A stretch of 64,000 bases of DNA, from NCBI RefSeq assembly GCF_040811775.1, contig NZ_JBFNXW010000001.1, positions 310,001 through 374,000 of the forward strand, given 5' to 3'. Origin of the DNA: Balneola sp. MJW-20 (GTDB lineage: Bacteria; Bacteroidota; Rhodothermia; Balneolales; Balneolaceae). Every line of letters starts with the position of its first letter. Position 1 is the stretch's first letter. Below are positions 26,675-35,540 of this stretch, one piece after another. Below the pieces are notes generated by a model. The model was not told where the DNA came from. It made no database searches and worked only from the letters and a program-made list of their open reading frames with translations. Made by a program: the position numbers and the translations under genes.

Positions 26675-27574
26675 ATGATAAGATTAGCTTTAGACTGGAC
26701 CCCAAACACCAATCATACCGGTTTCTTCATTGCACAGGAAAAAGGCTTTTATAGTAATGAAGAACTTGAAGTGTCAATATCAGATCCTTCGAATGATAAT
26801 TATCAGGTTACACCGGCTAAAAAACTCGAAACCGGTCTGGCGGATGTGGCACTTGCCCCTACGGAAAGTGTGATCAGTTATCGCTTCAAAAGCAATCCAT
26901 TTATGGTCAAAGCAATCGCGGCTGTACTCCAAAAAGATGCGAGTGCTGTGACTGTTCTTAAAGAACGAGATATTATCTCACCGGCTCAGCTGGATGGTAA
27001 GTCATATGCATCTTATAAAGCCCGTTACGAGGATGAGATCATAAAACAAATGATCCGAAATGATGGGGGAGACGGTGACCTCTCTATTTCCTATCCGGAC
27101 AAACTGGGTATCTGGAATACACTGATTAATGGTGAGGCGGATGCCACCTGGATATTTCTGCCATGGGAGGGTGTAGAGGCCCGCTCAAAAGGTATCGATC
27201 TACGTAATTTTGTTCTTTCGGATTTTGATATCCCATATGGTTACTCACCGGTACTATTGGTATCGGAAAATGAATTGTTAGATCGAAGAGATGAATTTAA
27301 ACGGTTTTTAGAGGCTTCTCGAAGAGGGTTTGAATTTGCAATCGATTATCCCGACGAAGCTGCATCTATTCTGGCAAAGCATGTACCTGCCGGCCAGCTT
27401 GAGGGTGATGCCCTGATAGAAAGTCAGAAAATGATCAATGAATATTATACCTCTGAAAATGAGTGGGGACGAATGAAAGAAGGACGCTGGTATTCGTTTA
27501 TTTCCTGGCTTAAAGAACGTGAACTGATCCCGGAAGAGGTTGAATCTCAGGACCTGTTTGAGAATCTGATCTGA
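26675..27574 (+). CDS. NMT1/THI5-like substrate-binding domain protein without signal peptide
   Basis: The 299-residue protein has the NMT1/THI5 type-2 periplasmic-binding fold: LALDWTPNTNHTGFFIAQEKG at residues 4-24, then VALAPTESVISYR, and DATWIFLPWEGVEA in the second lobe. Bacterial members usually bind pyrimidine precursors of thiamine for an ABC importer, but this one begins directly with the first strand at residue 2, with no signal peptide or lipobox. No permease or ATPase gene is near. It may be cytoplasmic, like eukaryotic THI5, although THI5's cysteine cluster is absent. Function is uncertain. Confidence 0.75.
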   Translation: MIRLALDWTPNTNHTGFFIAQEKGFYSNEELEVSISDPSNDNYQVTPAKKLETGLADVALAPTESVISYRFKSNPFMVKAIAAVLQKDASAVTVLKERDIISPAQLDGKSYASYKARYEDEIIKQMIRNDGGDGDLSISYPDKLGIWNTLINGEADATWIFLPWEGVEARSKGIDLRNFVLSDFDIPYGYSPVLLVSENELLDRRDEFKRFLEASRRGFEFAIDYPDEAASILAKHVPAGQLEGDALIESQKMINEYYTSENEWGRMKEGRWYSFISWLKERELIPEEVESQDLFENLI

Positions 27575-27673
27575 AAAATTTAATCAGTGATTCTGTGAAA
27601 GACTGGATCTGCTTTGCAATATCAACGCTTTCGATCTGTGCTGCTGGATAACAAAGAGCCTTAAAGAAAAAAA

Positions 27674-27927
27674 CCCTACAGAAGCAAAATCTGCAGGGTT
27701 GTTGAGTACCCGAGAGAGGACTTGAACCGCGAAGCACTGCTTCGCAAAAGTAGCGGCTGGATCTGAATTCTACGTTATTTAACCAGAAGGCATAAAAAAA
27801 CCCTACAGAAGCAAAATCTGCAGGGTTGTTGAGTACCCGAGAGAGGACTTGAACCGCGAAGCACTGCTTCGCAAAAGCAGCGGCTGGATCTGAATTCTAC
27901 GTTATTTAACCAGAAGGCATAAAAAAA
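27674..27927 (-). repeat. Tandem 127-bp repeats carrying the tRNA-Leu 3' end and its terminator
   Basis: Two near-identical 127-bp units (27674-27800, 27801-27927) lie downstream of the tRNA-Leu gene on its strand, and a third partial unit (27928-27960) joins the tRNA itself. Each full unit holds a terminator stem (CCCTGCAGA/TCTGTAGGG plus T tract on the minus strand), the last 22 bases of tRNA-Leu (27707-27728 and 27834-27855), a GCGAAG/CTTCGC hairpin and about 50 bases of unrelated sequence. Only one base difference was seen between the two (27751 T versus 27878 C). No protein gene lies here. Confidence 0.9.
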
Positions 27928-27952
27928 CCCTACAGAAGCAAAATCTGCAGGG
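27928..27952 (-). terminator. Terminator of tRNA-Leu
   Basis: On the minus strand CCCTGCAGA pairs with TCTGTAGGG (one G-U pair) around TTTTGCT and is followed by seven T residues. It begins eight bases after the tRNA 3' end. Further copies lie at 27801-27825 and 27674-27698. Confidence 0.88.
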
Positions 27953-27960
27953 TTGTTGAG

Positions 27961-28044
27961 TACCCGAGAGAGGACTTGAACCTCCACGTCCGTAAGGACA
28001 TACGCACCTGAAGCGCACGCGTCTACCAATTCCGCCACTCGGGC
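27961..28044 (-). tRNA. tRNA-Leu (anticodon CAG)
   Basis: The 84-nt gene folds as a class II tRNA: acceptor GCCCGAG/CTCGGGT, D-loop with AATTGGTAGA, anticodon stem TGCGC/GCGTA with loop TTCAGGT (anticodon CAG, decoding CUG), long variable arm TGTCCTTACGGACG, and T-arm GGAGG-TTCAAGT-CCTCT. CCA is not encoded. Its last 22 bases are repeated twice downstream. Confidence 0.95.
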
Positions 28045-28104
28045 AACGAGAAATCAAAGTTATCACTTGTTTACTTCCGATTCAATACAAAAGATGAGAA
28101 AATT

Positions 28105-30762
28105 TCAGAACCAGACCGTAATATTGAAGGATGGCTGAATGCCCAGATCATAGATATCAACGGACTCTGCACCCAGCTGTGAACGGGTGCCTGAGTTATC
28201 AATGACAACATTGATTTCACGATACCAAGGATTCTTTTCGTCTGTGACATTATAGACGGATGCATTGAATTCGATCTGCTGATTACCGATACCAGTTTTA
28301 TATTCGAGCCCGACATCCAACCTCTGATAGTTATCCAGTCTTTCCTGAGCTTCATAACCAACAAGATATAAACGATTCGGTGTACCGGTTGCAAGAGTGA
28401 GACTTCCGAAAGCATTGAGTCCCCTCGTTACTTTGATCTGCAGCGTACCGGTATAATTATGGGTTCGGTCCCAGTCTGCATAAAAATATTCTCCGGGTTC
28501 GTAAACAGGACTGGCATCATTGATCACCGGATTGGTGAATTCAGCCCTGGACCATGTATAAGAATTGGTCCACTGAAATAACCGGTGATCGTAGCGCGAC
28601 ATAACCTCTATCCCACGATTTTTCCCTTCATAATTTGCAAGCCAAGGAGAGGATTCAATACTATTTATGAGAGATTGTGTATTGAGGTCAAATAACCTCG
28701 CATTGTCTATCCATTTATAATAGGCTTCAACCTGAAATAGAAACCCGGTAAAGGGTCTTATATAAAGTCCTCCGGTCAGGTAATCCACGGAAGTAGGGGG
28801 CTGATCCTCTGAACTGATCACCCAGATATCGGGACTGCTGACATTATAGAAAGAAAGGCGGTGAGTGAATTGATAATTTCTGCTGTACCCGGCTCCAAGA
28901 GAAACGGGACGATTAGGCCAAAGCTGAAGCTTTATCCTGGGTGAAAGCCTTAAAAAATTACCATTTGAGAAGTAGTGCAATCGAAGCCCGGAATTTAATG
29001 AAAGGTTCTCAAATTGATTCAGATCAGCCTGCCCGTAGAAATCGATAAGGTGTGCCCGGTAATCCGTAAGCAGACCGGGGCGGTCAAATGATTCTTCATA
29101 ATATTCGCCGGACAGATATTGATAAGAAGATCCGAGTGTAGCCTGCAGGTTATCAAAGAAAAGGTCAGCGGAATAGTCCGCTTTTAGTTCATTAAATATA
29201 CTTTCATTTCGTAATTCGTATATAAAAACCTGAGGGGAACCGGGAGACTCAGCATCGATCCTGTTATATACAAAATCATCTTTACTGAATTTGCTACGGT
29301 AAATACTGAAGCCTGCCATAAAATTACTGTAGGCTCTGGCTCCGGAAGGGGTTTTGTAGTTCAGGCTGCCACTGTAATTTCCCCACTCATTGTTAGTGCT
29401 GACAGGGGTCAGGCTAAATCTCTGTCTCGGGTTATCAGGGTTAAATCTTCTTACAAACCGTTCAGCATCCTGATTTACCTGATCTCCCCCGGCATATATG
29501 CTGGCAATCAGTCGGCTGCCGTTATCATTTTCAAAGTAGCTCTTTGCATGGATATCATAAAAAAGAGCATCGGAATCACCCGGGATAACGAGTCTTGAAT
29601 CCAGATCCGTCAGATTATCAGCCAGTAATTCCTGGGGTCGGTCCACATTCAGTCCATATGCGATCAGGTCACTGCTGCCGAACCAGTCCAGCTGGTTGAG
29701 GAAAGAGCTGCGACCGGAGATGAGCCAGCTGCTCTGGCCCTTTTTCAGCGGCCCTTCCAGCGTAATATTTCCGGAGGTATTACTAAACCCTGCATTTCCG
29801 GAGAATTTATTAAGTGAACCTGTTCTGGTAATAAGAGAAAGAGTTGCTCCGGGAGTGGCTTGAAACTGGGCAGGGGTAACGTCATAATAAAAACCGGAAG
29901 TCTGCAACGCATTGGAATTGAAACTATCAAGTAATCCGAACAGGTGGCTCTGATTATAAATGGTAATGCCATCCAGCAGTACTACCGTTGCATCTTCGGA
30001 GCTTCCCCGTACATTTATACCATTATTCAAGGCGGTGGTAGTATTAACAGAGGGTAGTGCCTGCAGCGCTTTTACGGTATTATTGTCTCCCAGGGGATTT
30101 AAAACCCCGTTATTCACAAATCGCTGGTAGGAGGTGTCAGTGAATGCAGAAAACGAAGATCCGGTAATGATGATCTCATTATTGGTGATCGCTCTGGGTT
30201 CAAGCCTTAATGTGATATCGTTGTAGTTTTTAGCTGAATTAATGTCAAAGGTCCATTCTTCAGACTGATACCCAAGGTAAGAAGCGGTGACCGTAAAAGA
30301 ATCTGCAGTCAAACCGGATGCAATCCGGAATACACCGGAGCTGTTGGATGCCGTACCAGACCTTTTGCCATTCAGGTCCCAGTGAATAGTTGCATATGGG
30401 AGTCGCTCTCCTGTTTGTGCATCGACAACCTGACCGGAAATGCTGATCGATGAACGGGTATCTGCAGTACGGCTTTTGAAAATCAGTGCCTGATTACGAT
30501 CCAGATCTATTTTAAGAGTAAGCTTATAAGTCTCCAGCTCTTTTCTCAGGTCGTCAAATATGTTCACCGAGTCTGAGAACAGATCTACCCTGATACCAGC
30601 AAGCTGAGATTCACGGTACAGAAAACGCATATCGGTTTCGTCTTCCAGTGTTTTTATGATATCCAGAATGGAAGCAGATCTGAATTCAAACTGAGCGGAA
30701 ACAACTGCCGGGAGCATCCACAGAAATATCAGCACCACTATTTTCAGCCCCGGATATTTCAT
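28105..30762 (-). CDS. FecA-type TonB-dependent receptor with STN domain
   Basis: The 885-residue receptor has a signal peptide (ending VVSAQ, about residue 23), then a secretin/TonB N-terminal (STN) domain (about 24-95: FRSASILDIIKTLEDETDMRF), which in this class signals to an anti-sigma factor. A carboxypeptidase-regulatory-like domain (about 108-195) and a plug (VKALQALPSVNTTTALNNGINVRGSS) follow. The barrel ends FNITVWF. It is the last gene of a sigma factor, lipoprotein, FecR, receptor operon, 7 nt after fecR. The ligand is unknown. Confidence 0.9.
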   Translation of the reverse strand: MKYPGLKIVVLIFLWMLPAVVSAQFEFRSASILDIIKTLEDETDMRFLYRESQLAGIRVDLFSDSVNIFDDLRKELETYKLTLKIDLDRNQALIFKSRTADTRSSISISGQVVDAQTGERLPYATIHWDLNGKRSGTASNSSGVFRIASGLTADSFTVTASYLGYQSEEWTFDINSAKNYNDITLRLEPRAITNNEIIITGSSFSAFTDTSYQRFVNNGVLNPLGDNNTVKALQALPSVNTTTALNNGINVRGSSEDATVVLLDGITIYNQSHLFGLLDSFNSNALQTSGFYYDVTPAQFQATPGATLSLITRTGSLNKFSGNAGFSNTSGNITLEGPLKKGQSSWLISGRSSFLNQLDWFGSSDLIAYGLNVDRPQELLADNLTDLDSRLVIPGDSDALFYDIHAKSYFENDNGSRLIASIYAGGDQVNQDAERFVRRFNPDNPRQRFSLTPVSTNNEWGNYSGSLNYKTPSGARAYSNFMAGFSIYRSKFSKDDFVYNRIDAESPGSPQVFIYELRNESIFNELKADYSADLFFDNLQATLGSSYQYLSGEYYEESFDRPGLLTDYRAHLIDFYGQADLNQFENLSLNSGLRLHYFSNGNFLRLSPRIKLQLWPNRPVSLGAGYSRNYQFTHRLSFYNVSSPDIWVISSEDQPPTSVDYLTGGLYIRPFTGFLFQVEAYYKWIDNARLFDLNTQSLINSIESSPWLANYEGKNRGIEVMSRYDHRLFQWTNSYTWSRAEFTNPVINDASPVYEPGEYFYADWDRTHNYTGTLQIKVTRGLNAFGSLTLATGTPNRLYLVGYEAQERLDNYQRLDVGLEYKTGIGNQQIEFNASVYNVTDEKNPWYREINVVIDNSGTRSQLGAESVDIYDLGIQPSFNITVWF

Positions 30763-30769
30763 CTTTCTT

Positions 30770-31726
30770 TTAATTTAATGAGAACCGATATGTTTTATCA
30801 CCGGTCTTTGTAAAGGTTCCATCCAGCAATAAACCAAGATCACTGAGTACCTGATCAACATTATCGAGTACAATGGTTCCGCTAAGTGTATCAGTGGCCT
30901 GTACACTTTGAATCCTGATATTAAAATGTTGTTCCAGTTCAGAGAATATATATCGTAATGAGGCATTTTCGAAGGTCATCTGAGCATTCAACCAGTCGGT
31001 AAACCCGGATTCATCTGAGGGTCCGCTGGAAATCGTACCCTGTTCATCTGCAGTGGCACTTTCTCCGGGGGAGAGGATGAGTTTTTCATTGCTGACCATC
31101 GAACTAAACCTGATACTTCCTTCTTTCAGATAGACTTCCGTATTGTCACCCCAGTCGCTTACGATAAAAGTGGTACCCAGTACCTCTACTTTCGACTCAG
31201 CAGTTTGAACAGAAAATATCCGCTCCGGATCGCTGGTTACTTCAAAGAGGGCTTCACCGGACAACTTATACTGATCTCCCGAATTTTTACTCATTTGGTA
31301 TAATTTAGAATAGGGTCGCAGCGTAATTTTTGACCCGTCCTCTAAAGTTACTATTTCAATAGCTGCAAAGGATTCTCCTACCAGCTGAGGTACATAGTTT
31401 TGCTGATAGTAGAACATACCACCGAAGGCAAGAATAAGTATCACAGCTGCCGCTGCATAACGATAGAGGGTGTTTCCGAGGTTTATTACATTTGCCGGCC
31501 GTGTACCTGAAATAGTATCGGTCTTTTTATCAATCCTGCTCCATAGAGATTCTGAATCAGGTTCCTGCTTTATGGTCTGTGCACCAGATTCCTTGTACTG
31601 CAACAGAGTATTCAGCAGGGGATCATTTAGATCATTTACGGTGCTCATATCAGGCAAAGCCCTGCCGATGGCCTGAGCCAGCAGCAGGTCTCTATCATTC
31701 GGGTCTATGTTAAATTGCTTTGCCAT
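30770..31726 (-). CDS. FecR-type anti-sigma factor
   Basis: The 318-residue protein has a cytoplasmic N-terminal region (about 1-88), one membrane helix (YAAAAVILILAFGGMFYY, about 89-106), a FecR domain (about 120-215: ITLRPYSKLYQM, FEVTSDPERIFSVQT, VEVLGTTFIVSDW, VYLKEGSIRF) and a C-terminal DUF4974 domain (about 250-318). It is expected to sense the receptor's STN domain and to control the sigma factor encoded upstream. The N-terminal part is longer than in many FecR proteins. Confidence 0.88.
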   Translation of the reverse strand: MAKQFNIDPNDRDLLLAQAIGRALPDMSTVNDLNDPLLNTLLQYKESGAQTIKQEPDSESLWSRIDKKTDTISGTRPANVINLGNTLYRYAAAAVILILAFGGMFYYQQNYVPQLVGESFAAIEIVTLEDGSKITLRPYSKLYQMSKNSGDQYKLSGEALFEVTSDPERIFSVQTAESKVEVLGTTFIVSDWGDNTEVYLKEGSIRFSSMVSNEKLILSPGESATADEQGTISSGPSDESGFTDWLNAQMTFENASLRYIFSELEQHFNIRIQSVQATDTLSGTIVLDNVDQVLSDLGLLLDGTFTKTGDKTYRFSLN

Positions 31727-31808
31727 TATATTTACTTTTAAGAATCAGACAGGCTGGTATCAGCAGCCTGTCCGGGATTTATGTGATGTTTGAGGTAATC
31801 AAATCCTT

Positions 31809-33029
31809 TTAGTCGTCGTCTCCGTCATCGCCATCATCGCCTTCGCCATCGAACAGTTCGAATTCTATTTCTTCAGCGATGATCTGTGATCGGTCGTCCG
31901 GGTTTCTGTATCCTTCCACTTCGGCTTCAACTCTTGTACCGGCAGCGAGGGCATCTGCAACCTGCTGTAAAGTCTCCAGTCCTTCCTCACCTTTGATTTC
32001 AGTGCGATCGGTGAGTATCACTGTAAGATCGTTAGCCAGGGTTACCGTGCTGTTTTCTACGTCAACGGAGATCACCTCTGCTTCTTTTTCAGATTCGTCA
32101 CTATCGTCGTCGTCAGTAACGAAACCGGATTTCAGATTCACTTTAAAGATTTTTGCGAATCGAGCAAACTTAAGCAGAGCGGATCCGTCACCATCCATTT
32201 CGATCGTACCTGAAACGGTTTTGGTTGATGAGTCACCATTACGGTTCTTGTAGAATGACATCTCATAGTTGATGGTACCGGTAACGCCGGAGCTCAGATT
32301 TCCATTAGCGGCAACAGAATCTTTTTCGATCTGTACATCCAGGATCTCGAATTCCACTACGTAGTTCTTTTCGAAAGTGTCACCGTTTTTGCGTACACCG
32401 TTGAAGTCACCACTGCTCTCATGTTTACCTTCAATTCCCAGAACCGGATTTGCATCACTTACACCCGTAACGGAGAAGGTATCAATCCGAATAAACTCAG
32501 AGTTTTTGTACAGACTGCTTACAGATCCGTCGCGATTACTGGTGTAATCAATATTTTCTATGCGGTCACGATTCATGCGGGGAGCAGCGATAAAACCACC
32601 TTCAGCATCCGTGAATTTATAGGTCAGCAAAGCATTGAGTTCTTTACTGAAATTTGGTTTGGTCACGGTGCGATTAAACTGGATCGTGTGTATGCCGGTA
32701 TCGGGATCATAGCTGTAACTATAGTTGCGCTCGCCGCCTCTGCCGGAGTAATCGTCGTCGTCATCGTCTGATTTAAGCCTTCCGCTGTCGGTGCCGATGC
32801 CGCTTTCTGAAACGTTTGCGATCGCATCACCGATACTTCCGAACAAGCCGTCATTGTCGTTAGCAATTGCCTGACCCAGGATCTGACCTGCTTCGTTGAG
32901 TTCCTGTTCGGTCAGCTGAGTGTTAGGAACATCAGTATTGATGTCGCCCAGAGTACAAGCAGAGATCATTGTTGCACTGATCAGTATCAACAATGATGTG
33001 GGTTTTGTAAAGAATGTTAGTGATTTCAT
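31809..33029 (-). CDS. Acidic lipoprotein with a DUF5666-like C-terminus
   Basis: The 406-residue lipoprotein has the lipobox MISAC (Cys25). Two Asp-rich tracts stand out: residues 88-93 and the last dozen residues (GEGDDGDDGDDD). The C-terminal part (about 325-395) resembles the DUF5666 beta-barrel domain (DVENSTVTLANDLTVILTDRTE, then ALAAGTRVEAEVEG). The middle is beta-rich and unrecognised. It sits between the ECF sigma gene and fecR in a receptor operon, so it is likely exposed with the receptor; the Asp tracts suggest cation binding, as inference. Confidence 0.7.
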   Translation of the reverse strand: MKSLTFFTKPTSLLILISATMISACTLGDINTDVPNTQLTEQELNEAGQILGQAIANDNDGLFGSIGDAIANVSESGIGTDSGRLKSDDDDDDYSGRGGERNYSYSYDPDTGIHTIQFNRTVTKPNFSKELNALLTYKFTDAEGGFIAAPRMNRDRIENIDYTSNRDGSVSSLYKNSEFIRIDTFSVTGVSDANPVLGIEGKHESSGDFNGVRKNGDTFEKNYVVEFEILDVQIEKDSVAANGNLSSGVTGTINYEMSFYKNRNGDSSTKTVSGTIEMDGDGSALLKFARFAKIFKVNLKSGFVTDDDDSDESEKEAEVISVDVENSTVTLANDLTVILTDRTEIKGEEGLETLQQVADALAAGTRVEAEVEGYRNPDDRSQIIAEEIEFELFDGEGDDGDDGDDD

Positions 33030-33099
33030 GGTCTTGATGATTTGTTGTTGATGAATTCACCCTTAATACACGTGGGGGTACTGCTTACCCCTAAAGCTT

Positions 33100-33696
33100 T
33101 TATAAAAAATCTTTTGATACCTCAGAAAGGGCCTTCCTGAGATCTTTTAGAGCTAATCCCATATGATTTTCGATGGTCTTATGGGATACATCCAGAAACT
33201 CAGCGGCTTCTTTATAAGTAAACTCCTGTATAAAACAGAGCCGGAATACATTCTGTCTTTTTTCCGGCATAGAGGCTATCGCCTGATCAATTGCAGACTT
33301 AAGTTCTTTATTCTCGATCTTCTTTTCAGGATCCGAAGAGTAGGTTTCCTGAGGTATTTCAGCATTGCCATCAAATTTCTTTGAATCTCTAAATGCATTA
33401 AGCATACGTGTATAGGCGATCCGAAACAGATAAGCGCGTAATGATTTCGTTTCGTCTATTCCGGAACGGTTTTCCCAGATATAAACAAAGGCCTGTTGTA
33501 TTAGGTCATCGGCCTCTGTTGAAGAAACATTTTTCTTCAAGAGAAAGTAATACAGTTCTTTATGATGTTTATCGAAGAAGGACCGGAAAGCTTTTTTATC
33601 CCCGTTTTTGATCCGTTCATATAATTCAGAGTTTTCCTGACCCTGATATTCTGATGTTGCCAGGAAAAATATGATCTGTGCAATTAGTACATTCAT
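33100..33696 (-). CDS. ECF (FecI-like) sigma factor
   Basis: The 198-residue sigma-70 family factor has region 2 (about 28-100: LYERIKNGDKKAFRSFFDKHH, then DDLIQQAFVYIWENR) and region 4 (about 140-192: MPEKRQNVFRLCFIQEFTYKEAAEFL, SHKTIENHM). It is the first gene of an operon ending with fecR and an STN receptor, the standard iron-citrate-like signalling design. The first 14 residues are hydrophobic and unusual for a sigma factor, but no later start codon precedes region 2. The regulated ligand is unknown. Confidence 0.9.
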   Translation of the reverse strand: MNVLIAQIIFFLATSEYQGQENSELYERIKNGDKKAFRSFFDKHHKELYYFLLKKNVSSTEADDLIQQAFVYIWENRSGIDETKSLRAYLFRIAYTRMLNAFRDSKKFDGNAEIPQETYSSDPEKKIENKELKSAIDQAIASMPEKRQNVFRLCFIQEFTYKEAAEFLDVSHKTIENHMGLALKDLRKALSEVSKDFL

Positions 33697-33781
33697 ACTG
33701 ATCGGTTATGGGTCTTAGCTGCAGATAGATGAATATCCATAAATTACCGATTAAATTTAAATTCCTTTGACTGAATTCATT

Positions 33782-34594
33782 ATGCAAGTTCTACGGTTGA
33801 TATTCTTATTGCTGATCTCATATTCCTCCGGGCACACAGATCCGGAACCGGTCAAAATCACTTCTGAAAGAGATGGGGAAAAAGTGGTCATAATAGCTGC
33901 AAATCCCAATCCTTATCCGGTAACCATAGAGCTCAGCATGAAAACTAAGAACATCATCCCGGGTGAAGCCTTTCCGGTAATAAAAATACTACCGGCTAAT
34001 GCCCGAGACAGGGTTACAGTAGTTCGTATAGCGGATCCGTCAAAGTCCTGGAATTATGAGACCAGTTATATCTTCTATATGGGAGATATCAATGCGCAGC
34101 ATGACAACCGATTTGCATACCGCTTACCCTATGCCATCAATACTACCGAGAGAGTAGGGCAGGCTTATGGTGGTTCATTTTCGCATACCGGACCTAATTA
34201 CTATTCGATCGATTTTAACATGGAAGAAGGCAGCCGGGTAGTAGCTGCAAGAAGTGGATTAGTAGTGGAGGTACAGGAAGAGTTTAATGAGGGGGGAGCC
34301 GACCGTTCCTATATCCAAAAGGCGAATTACATTACTATTATGCATGATGACGGGACTTTCGCAGATTATTCTCATTTGAGAAAAAACGGAGCAGTGGTAC
34401 GTGAAGGGCAACAGGTCCGATTGGGTCAACATATCGGATATTCCGGAGCTACCGGCTTCGCGACTGGTCCTCACCTGCATTTTGTAGTAAAAAAAGCCAG
34501 TCGAGGAGGTGGTTATGAGTCTATTCCCGTTAAATTCAAAACCAAGGAAGGTATAATCACTCTTCAGGACAGAGAAAGTTATACCGCTTACTGA
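33782..34594 (+). CDS. Exported M23 metallopeptidase
   Basis: The 270-residue protein starts at the ATG at 33782; the in-frame TTG five codons earlier is less likely. It has a signal peptide (MQVLRLIFLLLISYSSG), an N-terminal beta domain (about 25-125) and a LytM/M23 catalytic domain (about 135-250). Zinc ligands are visible: the His in FSHTGPNYYSIDFN, the Asp in the same segment, and HLH in GPHLHFVVK. M23 enzymes cleave peptidoglycan cross-bridges. It ends 7 bases inside the convergent SPFH gene and is divergent from the ECF sigma operon. Confidence 0.9.
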   Translation: MQVLRLIFLLLISYSSGHTDPEPVKITSERDGEKVVIIAANPNPYPVTIELSMKTKNIIPGEAFPVIKILPANARDRVTVVRIADPSKSWNYETSYIFYMGDINAQHDNRFAYRLPYAINTTERVGQAYGGSFSHTGPNYYSIDFNMEEGSRVVAARSGLVVEVQEEFNEGGADRSYIQKANYITIMHDDGTFADYSHLRKNGAVVREGQQVRLGQHIGYSGATGFATGPHLHFVVKKASRGGGYESIPVKFKTKEGIITLQDRESYTAY

Positions 34595-35538
34595 TCTTTT
34601 TTATCCTCGGTGATATTCACGATCTCGTTCAGGGATAATCCCTCCAGTAGCTTATCATAATCGGTAAGGTCCTTGGGCAGTATGATATTGTTTTCAGCTC
34701 GCCCCAGACCAGACAAGACATTCAGATATTTCTCAGCAAGCTGAAGCTGCATCGCTTCAGTGCCTTTTGGAGATGAAATAGCATCTGCGATCTCTTCGAT
34801 CGATCTGGCTGTAGCTTCAGCGAGCGACTCGATCTCCTGAGCTACACCTTCCGCTTCATTGATCTGTCGTTGCATTTCAGCTTCCGATATATTGATGATC
34901 TGAGCTCTCATTCCTTCTGCTTCATTCACGGTAGATCCCTGAACTCCCTCAGACTTAGCGATGATGGCACGGCGGTCACGCTCCGCAGTCATTTGTCTTT
35001 CCATCGCGTTCTGAACCGTTCTTGGAGTTATGATATTCTTGATCTCATAGCGGTGCACCTTGATTCCCCAGGCCTGCTCCATTTCTGATAGTACTTTTAC
35101 TACCTCAGCGCTGATAATGGCTCTTTCCTCAAAGGTCTGGTCCAGATCAATGGTTCCAATTACGGAACGGGTGGTGGTCTGGGCAAGCTGAACTGCGGCA
35201 TATCGGTAATTGGTAACTCCATAACTGGCATTTACCGGATCTAAAACACTCAGATAGATCACACCATCAACCTCTACTTTGACATTATCCGCTGTAAAGC
35301 ATTCCTGTGGTTCTACTTCGATGGTTTCTTCGCGCAGATCCTGCTTATATACCACCTTATCGATGAAGGGGATCAGGGCGTGAAAACCCGGACCCAGTGT
35401 ACTTTGGTATTTCCCGAGTCGTTCAACGATATATGCATACTGATTCGGAACTAGCCTGATGGCTTTGATGAAATTGATCATTACATAGATCGCAAAAAGA
35501 GCTAATAGTCCCTGACTGATAAATTCAATTACTTCCAT
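34588..35538 (-). CDS. SPFH (stomatin/prohibitin) membrane protein, second copy
   Basis: The 316-residue protein has one N-terminal membrane segment (about 4-24), a stomatin/prohibitin (SPFH) domain (about 25-185: LVPNQYAYIVERLGKYQSTLGPGFHALIPFIDKV), and a helical coiled-coil region with repeated Ala-Glu-rich segments (about 185-270). It follows its paralogue by 2 nt in the nfeD-SPFH-SPFH operon. Such pairs form membrane microdomain oligomers and may regulate membrane proteases. Its 3' end overlaps the M23 gene by 7 bases. Confidence 0.88.
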   Translation of the reverse strand: MEVIEFISQGLLALFAIYVMINFIKAIRLVPNQYAYIVERLGKYQSTLGPGFHALIPFIDKVVYKQDLREETIEVEPQECFTADNVKVEVDGVIYLSVLDPVNASYGVTNYRYAAVQLAQTTTRSVIGTIDLDQTFEERAIISAEVVKVLSEMEQAWGIKVHRYEIKNIITPRTVQNAMERQMTAERDRRAIIAKSEGVQGSTVNEAEGMRAQIINISEAEMQRQINEAEGVAQEIESLAEATARSIEEIADAISSPKGTEAMQLQLAEKYLNVLSGLGRAENNIILPKDLTDYDKLLEGLSLNEIVNITEDKKDQ

Positions 35539-35540
35539 CG

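Noticed and set aside
27707..27855. Two further tRNA-Leu-like segments
   Set aside because: Only the last 22 bases of the tRNA are present in each; acceptor 5' half, D-arm and anticodon are missing, so they are repeat pieces and not tRNA genes.
27510..28038. Open frames on the minus strand running through tRNA-Leu and its repeats
   Set aside because: They consist of translated tRNA and terminator sequence, a known source of false protein calls.
33701..33751. Imperfect inverted repeat (ATCGGT/ACCGAT) between the sigma factor and M23 genes
   Set aside because: The arms are short and separated by 39 bases; this is within chance expectation for the region.
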